Assembly (NCBI RefSeq): GCF_041751335.1
Contig: NZ_JBGSXS010000221.1
Location: forward strand, 1 to 8,305
Source of the DNA: Aquiflexum sp041751335
Lineage (GTDB): Bacteria; Bacteroidota; Bacteroidia; Cytophagales; Cyclobacteriaceae
DNA length: 8,305 nt
Reading direction: 5' to 3'
Shown in pieces: positions 1 to 5,080 of this stretch (its first letter is position 1; each line of letters begins with the position of its first letter). The notes under the pieces were generated by a model. It had not been told where the DNA came from. It saw only the letters and a program-made list of their open reading frames with translations, and did not search any database. Position numbers and translations under genes: made by a program.

Positions 1-1039
1 ATTGGTTTTTGAAATAAACCAATCCTTCCACAAAAGTAGTCCCATCCACATATTGACCGGATTTCTCAAAGGGCAATTCTGGTTTGATAAAAGGTGTATC
101 CGTGCGGTCCAGTAATTTCCATGGTTCATTTTTGTCAAACAAGGCCTGCCCGCCTGTATACAACCTGTTTCCCAAATCTTTTACACCCAAAGACTGTTGA
201 TTTCCGGCATTGTAAAGCACCACAATTCCATCTTTGGTCAGCACCGGAGGTGGACCTGCCTCCACCAACCATGAATCAAAAAATCCAAGTCTTGGACTCA
301 AAACAGGAGCCAAATTCCCATCAATGGTCTCCAATGGCCCCCAATGAATCAGGTCATCAGAAGTAGCCAACCAGATATGTGGTACCCCAAAATACATCCA
401 GTATTTGCCTTTGATTTTTGCAGCCAGCAATTTCCCATCTTTCAATTCGGTCACAATCGCCCCCGATTTAGTTTCCTGATTATGGTACTTGCCTTCTTTG
501 AAATCCTTAAAAATAGGACCATGTTTTTCCCAGGTTTTCAGGTCTCTTGAAGTGGCCACGGCTAATCGGGGATATTCCCTGTTCCATTGGGTATAGGTCA
601 GTACATACAATCCGTTTTCGGTTTCAACAATTCTCGGGTCTTCAGTACCTCCCGTCCATTCAAATTCTTTTTGATTATCCTCGGAAGGAAAAAATACAGG
701 TTCCTTCATCCTTGTGTAATCCACCCCATCTTCCGAAACCGCCAAACCCAAACGGGAAGTATGTCCACCGATTTCCAGTTCCCCTAGTTTTTCCTCAGCC
801 CGGTACAACACATGGATTTTACCTTCTTTGATAATGGCCGCCGGATTGAAAGTAGCCATGGATTCCCATTTGACTGCTTTTCCGCTCATCGGATCCTGCC
901 AAGATGTTTGGTCAGTGGGGGAAATAATTGGCTGTGCGTTTTCAGCCCTTTCAAAAGGGCCAAGCATCCAGGGTTTTTCTTGGGCGAGGGATGGGAGGGA
1001 GATTAGGAAAAATCCAACCAAAATAAATATTTGCTTCAT
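1..1039 (-). CDS. Secreted glycoside hydrolase family 130 (GH130) protein, C-terminus cut by window edge
   Basis: The frame is open from ATG 1039 to the left edge (346 codons, no stop), so only the C-terminal end is missing. Residues 1-19 form a signal peptide cleaved before Gln20 (SLA|Q), so the protein is exported. The five-bladed propeller signatures of GH130 are visible: NPAA at 65-68, YRAE at 79-82, SRLGLA at 95-100, GGTEDPRI at 130-137, PRLAVATS at 157-164, KSGAI at 191-195, EAGPPP at 260-265 and TGGQALFD at 295-302. GH130 enzymes act on beta-mannosides, either as phosphorylases (mostly cytoplasmic) or as hydrolases. Export argues weakly for a hydrolase or periplasmic mannoside-processing enzyme, because phosphate-dependent cleavage is normally cytoplasmic. 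That is inference, and the substrate cannot be read from here. Upstream of the ATG I see no Shine-Dalgarno site and no convincing promoter. The family call is firm; the subfamily is open. Confidence 0.9.
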   Translation of the reverse strand, partial: MKQIFILVGFFLISLPSLAQEKPWMLGPFERAENAQPIISPTDQTSWQDPMSGKAVKWESMATFNPAAIIKEGKIHVLYRAEEKLGELEIGGHTSRLGLAVSEDGVDYTRMKEPVFFPSEDNQKEFEWTGGTEDPRIVETENGLYVLTYTQWNREYPRLAVATSRDLKTWEKHGPIFKDFKEGKYHNQETKSGAIVTELKDGKLLAAKIKGKYWMYFGVPHIWLATSDDLIHWGPLETIDGNLAPVLSPRLGFFDSWLVEAGPPPVLTKDGIVVLYNAGNQQSLGVKDLGNRLYTGGQALFDKNEPWKLLDRTDTPFIKPELPFEKSGQYVDGTTFVEGLVYFKNQ

Positions 1040-1099
1040 CTTTAAAGTTGGGAAAGTTTTTTGACAATTAACACACCCTTACAATTTATGACAATTTAA

Positions 1100-1162
1100 A
1101 GTGACAGTTCCATTTAATGTGAGTGTCACTGCTAATGCCCATGTGAGTGTCTCCACTCACAT
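1100..1162. repeat. Cluster of inverted and direct repeats upstream of the GH130 gene
   Basis: Three nested repeats are seen directly. AGTGACA (1100-1106) and TGTCACT (1124-1130) form a perfect 7-bp inverted repeat. ATGTGAGTGTC occurs twice, at 1117-1127 and 1141-1151, a direct repeat with 24-bp period. ATGTGAGTG (1141-1149) and CACTCACAT (1154-1162) form a perfect 9-bp stem with a TCTC loop. The cluster lies 61-123 bases upstream of the GH130 start codon, where an operator or a 5' leader structure could sit. No T-tract follows the hairpin on either strand, so it does not look like an intrinsic terminator. Its function is unknown. Confidence 0.6.
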
Positions 1163-1314
1163 CCTTAAGGTCTACACTTCTTTATAAATTAACTTTGATT
1201 TGATTGATTTCGCTTACAATTATTTGAACTATACCAAGCTCATCACTTAGAACACTCTTTAAACCTTACCACAAGGATTTTCCTGATGTCCGAACCCCAT
1301 ACGTGGACGAGGCA
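1163..1314. other. Non-coding stretch with no recognisable gene
   Basis: Between the repeat cluster and the toxin remnant I see no RNA gene, no mobile-element end and no intact reading frame. On the minus strand it should hold the rest of the decayed vapC gene, but no further PIN-domain motif is readable in any frame. A 31-codon plus-strand frame ending at 1323 has no start codon and no match I recognise. Confidence 0.5.
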
Positions 1315-1429
1315 TTTAATTAAAATTTACCAAACTGTAGCGACAGAATATTTGGATATGTTCTGATCAATAGTCAAAATCACCATTCAAAAACCAAAGC
1401 AAAACATGGGTATCCAAGAGTAATTCCAT
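1315..1429 (-). pseudogene. Decayed VapC-type PIN-domain toxin remnant
   Basis: The ATG at 1429-1427 overlaps the antitoxin stop as TAATG, the usual coupling in vapBC-like pairs. Twenty codons follow and read as a classic PIN N-terminus, LLLDTHVLLWFLNGD, including the first metal-binding Asp (residue 6); TGA at 1369-1367 then stops the frame. In the next frame (about 1371-1315) the sequence reads ID, a few residues, then KYSVATVW, a stop, then ILIK. This matches the family motif YVSIATLWEIAIK, with TAA (1329-1327) where the conserved acidic Glu codon GAA should be. Compared with a usual PIN toxin of about 125-130 residues, roughly 12-15 codons are missing between the two blocks, the frame has shifted, and nothing recognisable remains of the C-terminal half. 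PIN toxins are Mg-dependent RNases; this one cannot be functional. Fragment assignment is from motif recognition only, but two separate blocks in the right order and place make it convincing. Confidence 0.8.
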
Positions 1430-1629
1430 TACATGTATTCCTTAAAATCCTCTAACGGTTCGTCAAAATCCGGTGAAAGGATAATCTCACCTTTTGCTGA
1501 GCCAAATACAGGCTTAGGTTTTTTTTTATCCTTTTTCTTTTTTAAAAGGTTTTCGAGAAAAATCTCCACCTCCTTTTGCAAGTCTGGCGGAAGATTCTCG
1601 ATTTTGGCTTGAAGTGATTTGATATTCAT
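1429..1629 (-). CDS. DUF2281 family antitoxin-like protein (VapB-like)
   Basis: This is a 66-residue protein. It has an amphipathic N-terminal helix with the LPPDLQKEV motif (about 13-21), a lysine-rich linker (about 30-40) and the C-terminal hallmark FGSAKGEI...SPDFDEPLEDFKEYM. That layout is typical of DUF2281 proteins, which are encoded directly upstream of PIN-domain VapC toxins and bind or neutralise them through the acidic C-terminal tail. The start is supported by AAGGA just upstream of the ATG (revcomp of 1633-1637), one of the few Shine-Dalgarno-like sites in the window. The stop overlaps the ATG of the decayed toxin remnant. The antitoxin frame is intact, full length for the family and carries every expected motif, so it is an orphan antitoxin left after toxin loss. 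It may persist as an anti-addiction factor against a related toxin elsewhere (inference). Confidence 0.85.
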   Translation of the reverse strand: MNIKSLQAKIENLPPDLQKEVEIFLENLLKKKKDKKKPKPVFGSAKGEIILSPDFDEPLEDFKEYM

Positions 1630-1652
1630 TGATCCTTATTTATGTAATTAAA

Positions 1653-1693
1653 TTTAAAAATCCGCTGAGATAAATCCAAATTTTTAAAAATCC
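1653..1693. repeat. Direct repeat upstream of the DUF2281 gene, possible operator
   Basis: TTTAAAAATCC occurs at 1653-1663 and again at 1683-1693, exactly 30 bases apart (about three helical turns), with a partial copy AAATCC between them. It lies 24-64 bases upstream of the antitoxin ATG, where autoregulatory operators of toxin-antitoxin pairs usually sit. Because the region is AT-rich, chance recurrence is possible. Confidence 0.3.
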
Positions 1694-1717
1694 CCAAACT
1701 CTAAATCGGGTACTTTT

Positions 1718-1742
1718 GAAAGAGAGTTTTTTTCTCCCTTTC
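1718..1742 (-). other. Hairpin between the GTPase/nuclease unit and the antitoxin gene
   Basis: GAAAGAGAG (1718-1726) and CTCCCTTTC (1734-1742) flank seven T. In minus-strand RNA all nine positions pair (one G-U) around an A7 loop. It lies downstream of the nuclease stop (1876), but no U-tract follows on the minus strand, so it may protect a 3' end or be incidental rather than terminate transcription. Confidence 0.35.
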
Positions 1743-1875
1743 TAAAATAGATTTGAATTCCTGTAGGGTTTTGATAATATGAATTTAATGAAATTATCCA
1801 CACTTTTCCTTAGTGAGTTTCATAACACCAAACATGCTTTCCCTTACAGATAAAAATATTCCAAAAAATAAAAGC

Positions 1876-2304
1876 TTACCTCGTCAGTTCCTTGACCTTT
1901 TTCTCAATAGCTGCCTTGGCTTTTTTGATATTGGCCAGGGCAAGTTTATGGTCTATCTGATGATTTTCAATATTTCTTGGATTAGCAAACCAGATTTCAG
2001 GGTCGGTTTTTCCTTTGGACTGATTAATAGAACGGAGTGTGACTGCTACATTTTCCGGGCAGTTTACCACGAGGGCAATCTGTTCGTCGGAAAGGAGATG
2101 CTTGTAAGCCGAGTGTACCCACTCTGACCCGTAAATATGTTCATAGTCATAAGGGTCGCCGCCCCAGAGAACCTTTCCAGTGTAGACATCCTGAAACAAT
2201 GCCCTACCACCACCTTTGGTAACAGCCTCCTGATGCATTCTCGATTTAACCAGGCTGAATAATTTGTCGATTTCGAAGCGCATGTAGGGGCGGACGGGGT
2301 TCAT
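1876..2304 (-). CDS. Small HNH-like nuclease protein, last gene of the GTPase unit
   Basis: This 142-residue protein has no signal peptide or membrane segment. Residues 41-98 read like an HNH (beta-beta-alpha metal) core: YTGK at 41-44, where zinc-type members have a Cys pair; DYEHI at 53-57, carrying the presumed catalytic His56 next to an acidic residue; Asn85 in CPEN; and INQSKG at 93-98, matching the C-terminal N-x-x-K-G of HNH nucleases, followed by DPEIWF. Only one Cys is present (82), so it lacks the zinc ribbon, as many compact HNH proteins do. The C-terminal 30 residues are a Lys/Ala-rich helix. Its ATG overlaps the TGA of the upstream GTPase gene by 4 bases (ATGA), indicating translational coupling. 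Its GC content (about 45% in sampled lines) is far above the two GTPase genes and close to the 74-residue gene at the head of the unit. Metal-dependent DNA or RNA cleavage is inferred; I do not recognise a named family. Confidence 0.65.
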   Translation of the reverse strand: MNPVRPYMRFEIDKLFSLVKSRMHQEAVTKGGGRALFQDVYTGKVLWGGDPYDYEHIYGSEWVHSAYKHLLSDEQIALVVNCPENVAVTLRSINQSKGKTDPEIWFANPRNIENHQIDHKLALANIKKAKAAIEKKVKELTR

Positions 2305-3398
2305 TGATTATGATTTTTTTTTAATGAAATAATAAACTCCTCTAATTTTGGAAATAACTGTTCAATTTCAGAATTTAATTTATTTTCTAAGTCATTTAGA
2401 TTCTCTTTTAAGTTCCCTCTAGTAGAATATTTATATACGATCAAAATCAATAATGCCAATATTGGATGAAAAGTAAATGTCGTAGAAAAAATTTGTTTTA
2501 AGTTTAAATAGTTTTCTTCAAAAAAAGAACTCGAATTTTCTTTGAAAATTTTAAGGTATTTTTGATTGGGGAGATTTGGTGGTACCCTTAAACCTTCTAT
2601 TATATCTGAATAAGTATTAATAGCTTCTGACAAAACAATAAAAAAATCATCCATCTTTTCAAGATCATCTACTAACCTATTTAAACTGTCTTCTAAGTTT
2701 TTTGAGTATGGCTTTCTATCGTAAATCCATGATTTTTGTAGAAATTGTTGTTCCTTAATAACCCAGCAAGCTGTCCTTTTTTTCATTAAAAGAATAGTTT
2801 TTGCAGGTATTCTGGTAATTATTGAATTCCAAAAACCATTAATTATTTCATTTAAAACTTCTTCTCTACCAAATTTTTCTATATTTCGTCCATTTAAGAG
2901 TGTTTTAGCTTCACTACAAACTTTAACCGAAGCTACCTGTTTAATTAAATTATCATTTAAGATTTTTTGAAATGTCTCAAAGTCGTTTTGGGATAAGCTG
3001 TCAGATTTTGTAAAAATTATAACAACTTTATAATTATCCTTTAAAAAGGTATTAATTAACTTAATATCAAATGACTCAATTCTAGCGGAAGTTGCTGAAA
3101 CACAATAAAAAATAGAATGAAACCACTTAGATGGATGCTTATCTAAGCTTCTTTGTTTCAATTCATCCAAAAGCTCTTTTTCCCATTTTTCAACTTTATC
3201 AAGTTCAAGACCCCAAGAGTCAAATATTCTTAAATTTAAACCATTAACCTTTTTTTCAAATTGATGAAAGCCAACTTTTGTCACAGGAGAACCTACACCT
3301 ACGTCTGAAATATTTTCATCAAATAAATAGTTTAAAAAACTACTTTTTCCAACTCCACTTTTACCTAAAATCGCGATGTTATAACTGTCTTCTCTCAT
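2301..3398 (-). CDS. Second P-loop GTPase, diverged C-terminal helical/membrane region
   Basis: This is a 365-residue TRAFAC-class GTPase. Visible motifs are G1 GKSGVGKS at 12-19, G2 Thr40 in GVGSPVT, G3 DSWG at 60-63, G4 TKSD at 130-133 and a plausible G5 at CSEAK (161-165). The GTPase domain starts right at the N-terminus. Residues about 200-305 are predicted mostly helical and charged. A hydrophobic segment at 308-324 is followed by a charged coiled-coil-like tail (330-362). This resembles the layout of dynamin/GIMAP-like membrane GTPases, but I cannot place the C-terminal part in a family. It shares GVGxPVT, DSxGxE and an FYC/WYC...R motif after G3 with the neighbouring GTPase, so the two are ancient paralogues. 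Its start codon lies 20 bases inside the end of the upstream GTPase gene, and its stop overlaps the nuclease ATG. Base composition is very AT-rich (20-27% GC in sampled lines), the lowest in the window, suggesting separate acquisition. Confidence 0.85.
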   Translation of the reverse strand: MREDSYNIAILGKSGVGKSSFLNYLFDENISDVGVGSPVTKVGFHQFEKKVNGLNLRIFDSWGLELDKVEKWEKELLDELKQRSLDKHPSKWFHSIFYCVSATSARIESFDIKLINTFLKDNYKVVIIFTKSDSLSQNDFETFQKILNDNLIKQVASVKVCSEAKTLLNGRNIEKFGREEVLNEIINGFWNSIITRIPAKTILLMKKRTACWVIKEQQFLQKSWIYDRKPYSKNLEDSLNRLVDDLEKMDDFFIVLSEAINTYSDIIEGLRVPPNLPNQKYLKIFKENSSSFFEENYLNLKQIFSTTFTFHPILALLILIVYKYSTRGNLKENLNDLENKLNSEIEQLFPKLEEFIISLKKNHNQ

Positions 3399-4503
3399 TA
3401 TTATATTTTTCTTCTTTTAGGATATCTCCAAAAGCAGTCTCGAAATTGTTGACAAAGTCTTTTACTTTCTCCTCTTCGCCATTTATGGCTAATTCTGAGA
3501 GTAAAAAGCACATTTTAGAAACTGAAAAACCTAAAATTGAGGTGATTGTACCTGCAACAGCAGCAGAAATTGAACCGCCAACAACTGTTCCATATACTGG
3601 GATAAATTTTAGAAGATTTGCAACCAATAAACGACCTCCTTGAGAAATTAGTTGACCAACTCCAAGACCACTTATTATAAATTTAAATTGATTTTCTAAC
3701 CAGTGTAAATCATAAACATTAACTATTCTAGCAATCATAGCAGCTTGACTTGCAAGTAATATCGGTGCATCTGAAAAGGGAATAGGAGAAAATCCAACAA
3801 TACTATTTCCAGCCGTATGCTGTAGTAAAATACTCCTTGCCTCACTTGCTTTAATTTCTAAGTTAATTTTTTGAGCTTTAATAAATCCAAGCCGTAAAGA
3901 GGTTTCCAAGTTGTCAACAGACCATTTCATTAGTTTATTTAAATCTAAAAATTCGGGCTGAAAATCTTCGGAATTAGTTGTCAAAAACACATTTTTTGTT
4001 GCGACAATTGGAATCATTTTAGAGATCTCCTCTTCAGTTACTAAATCACATTTAGTAAAAACGACACAAATTGGAATATTTCTTTTTTGAAATTCTAAAA
4101 GTAAATTGTTGTCCCAATCGGTAACCCTGTGTCCTGAAGCTTGAATACAATACCAAACCAAGTGAATTCTGTCGGTTTCTTTTTTGCTTTGTAGACCATC
4201 AGCAAATAACATCAATTCATTAATAGTATTCTTTTGAAATTCAGAATCACCTACTTCAAACCCTACCGAATCATATAAAACCACTGGTAGTGTTTCTGAT
4301 TCAAATTTTTCGATTTTACGAGTGACTGGCATTCCAACTCCTGACTTTGCAACATCTTCACCAAAAATCAAATTAATTAAAGAACTTTTCCCTGTCCCTG
4401 TTCCACCAATTATTAAAATATTAGGTTTAACAATATTTTTTGATGCCTTCTTATATTCAGACTCAAAGGTTTTGTCAAAGTTTTTAAAAGGGTCTTCTTG
4501 CAT
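3379..4503 (-). CDS. GTPase with DUF697-like C-terminal membrane domain
   Basis: This is a 374-residue protein. After a charged 25-residue lead it has a complete GTPase domain: G1 GGTGTGKS at 33-40, G2 Thr61 in GVGMPVT, G3 DSVG at 78-81, G4 TKCD at 150-153 and a weak G5 around TTNS (175-178). A WYC...HR motif (117-126) sits between G3 and G4. Residues about 234-340 match the DUF697 pattern: SPIPFSDAPIL at 239-249, QAAMIARIVNVY at 253-264, then a Gly/Ala-rich hydrophobic stretch with FIPVYGTVVGG at 300-310. DUF697 proteins are membrane-associated GTPases (YcjF-like), so an inner-membrane location is inferred. It lies 55 bases downstream of the 74-residue gene and overlaps the next GTPase by 20 bases. 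GC is about 33-37% in sampled lines, well below its neighbours outside the pair. Nucleotide binding and hydrolysis are well supported; the cellular job is unknown. Confidence 0.88.
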   Translation of the reverse strand: MQEDPFKNFDKTFESEYKKASKNIVKPNILIIGGTGTGKSSLINLIFGEDVAKSGVGMPVTRKIEKFESETLPVVLYDSVGFEVGDSEFQKNTINELMLFADGLQSKKETDRIHLVWYCIQASGHRVTDWDNNLLLEFQKRNIPICVVFTKCDLVTEEEISKMIPIVATKNVFLTTNSEDFQPEFLDLNKLMKWSVDNLETSLRLGFIKAQKINLEIKASEARSILLQHTAGNSIVGFSPIPFSDAPILLASQAAMIARIVNVYDLHWLENQFKFIISGLGVGQLISQGGRLLVANLLKFIPVYGTVVGGSISAAVAGTITSILGFSVSKMCFLLSELAINGEEEKVKDFVNNFETAFGDILKEEKYNNERRQL

Positions 4504-4558
4504 TTTATTAATTTTAAGGATTTGAATTTTTATATAAAATAAAAGTTGAGTAATGATT

Positions 4559-4783
4559 TCACCCCACCTTCACCACATCCAAATGCGCTGAATTCACCGC
4601 ATTGGCTTTTCGGATATCCACATCATAGAGGCGTTTGAAGGCATCGACTACACGTTCTCCTCTTTCGTGGTTAAGAGGATAGTGGGCAGCATGGTCCATG
4701 ACCACATCTACTGACATGCCTTTGATAAGACGGACTCCGTTGCGGTACATGGGTTGCTTGACGGTGACTTTAAAAAGTGCCAT
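4559..4783 (-). CDS. Small 74-residue protein resembling DUF6140, first gene of the GTPase unit
   Basis: The N-terminus (ALFKVTVKQ, then NGVRLIKGMSVDVV at 15-28) forms short beta strands. A helix follows (VVDAFKRLYDVDI, 45-57), then the tail KANAVNSAHLDVVKV. This pattern is what I associate with DUF6140, a small uncharacterised Bacteroidota family; the name is from memory and should be treated as tentative. The protein has no signal peptide, membrane segment or catalytic motif. It starts 22 bases downstream of a TAAATTTG promoter element and heads a co-directional unit with the two GTPases and the nuclease. Its GC content (about 49% by count) is much higher than that of the GTPase genes it precedes and similar to the nuclease gene that closes the unit, suggesting that the outer genes share an origin. 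A role as a small regulator or partner protein is possible, but nothing in the sequence shows it. Confidence 0.75.
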   Translation of the reverse strand: MALFKVTVKQPMYRNGVRLIKGMSVDVVMDHAAHYPLNHERGERVVDAFKRLYDVDIRKANAVNSAHLDVVKVG

Positions 4784-4804
4784 AATCTGGGTATTTTATC
4801 TAAT

Positions 4805-4812
4805 CAAATTTA
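4805..4812 (-). promoter_or_regulatory. Bacteroidota-type -7 promoter element for the GTPase/nuclease unit
   Basis: The minus strand reads TAAATTTG, a perfect match to the TAnnTTTG -7 box used by the Bacteroidota housekeeping sigma factor. It lies 22 bases upstream of the ATG at 4783, which predicts a short leader of roughly 15 bases. No TTG is found at the usual distance for the -33 box (the nearest is too close), so the assignment rests on the -7 element and its position. Confidence 0.45.
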
Positions 4813-4916
4813 TACATACTGACCAATAGCTATTTATCTAATTTATAAATGCCGTATTAATAACTATAAGTGCTGGATTTTGGAAGGTAGTCGTCGTATT
4901 CAAGCAGCAAATTTGA

Positions 4917-4941
4917 AGAAAAAAGGGCCACCTAGGCCCTT
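4917..4941 (-). terminator. Rho-independent terminator of the sensor kinase unit
   Basis: On the minus strand AAGGGCC (4941-4935), loop TAGGT, then GGCCCTT (4929-4923) form a perfect 7-bp GC-rich stem that runs straight into a T-tract (TTTTTT then CTT). It lies 140 bases after the kinase stop and upstream of the promoter of the next unit, exactly where a terminator is expected. Confidence 0.85.
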
Positions 4942-4961
4942 GAAAAATTCATGAGAATAAA

Positions 4962-4983
4962 TTAACCTGTACGCACAGGTTAA
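4962..4983. other. Perfect 9-bp hairpin in the kinase 3' region
   Basis: TTAACCTGT (4962-4970) and ACAGGTTAA (4975-4983) pair perfectly around the tetraloop ACGC. The hairpin lies between the kinase stop and the terminator. It could protect the mRNA 3' end or be a protein-binding palindrome; no T-tract follows on either strand. Confidence 0.55.
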
Positions 4984-5037
4984 AATACAATCCAAAGTTA
5001 TTGTTTCATTGGATCATCTCTCCAACCAATTCACAAC

Positions 5038-5056
5038 TGTAGGTATCTGACCTACA
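5038..5056. other. Perfect 7-bp hairpin just after the kinase gene
   Basis: TGTAGGT (5038-5044) and ACCTACA (5050-5056) are perfect inverted repeats with a five-base loop, 25 bases beyond the kinase stop codon. It is the third stem in the 3' region of this transcript. Confidence 0.5.
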
Positions 5057-5080
5057 AGCGTTCCATTTACAGGAAATCAA

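Noticed and set aside
94..1064. Several plus-strand open frames
   Set aside because: They are antisense shadows of the GH130 gene, whose frame is continuous and full of family motifs.
1141..1162. The 9-bp hairpin as an intrinsic terminator
   Set aside because: No T-tract follows it on either strand and the stem is not GC-rich enough to argue otherwise.
1228..1323. Plus-strand 31-codon frame with a protein-like end (PYHKDFPDVRTPYVDEAFN)
   Set aside because: It has no start codon, is short and overlaps the toxin remnant on the other strand; it could be the tail of another lost gene but nothing supports that.
1813..2127. Plus-strand open frame of 104 codons
   Set aside because: It lies mostly antisense to the nuclease gene, which has family motifs and operon overlaps; no domain is recognisable.
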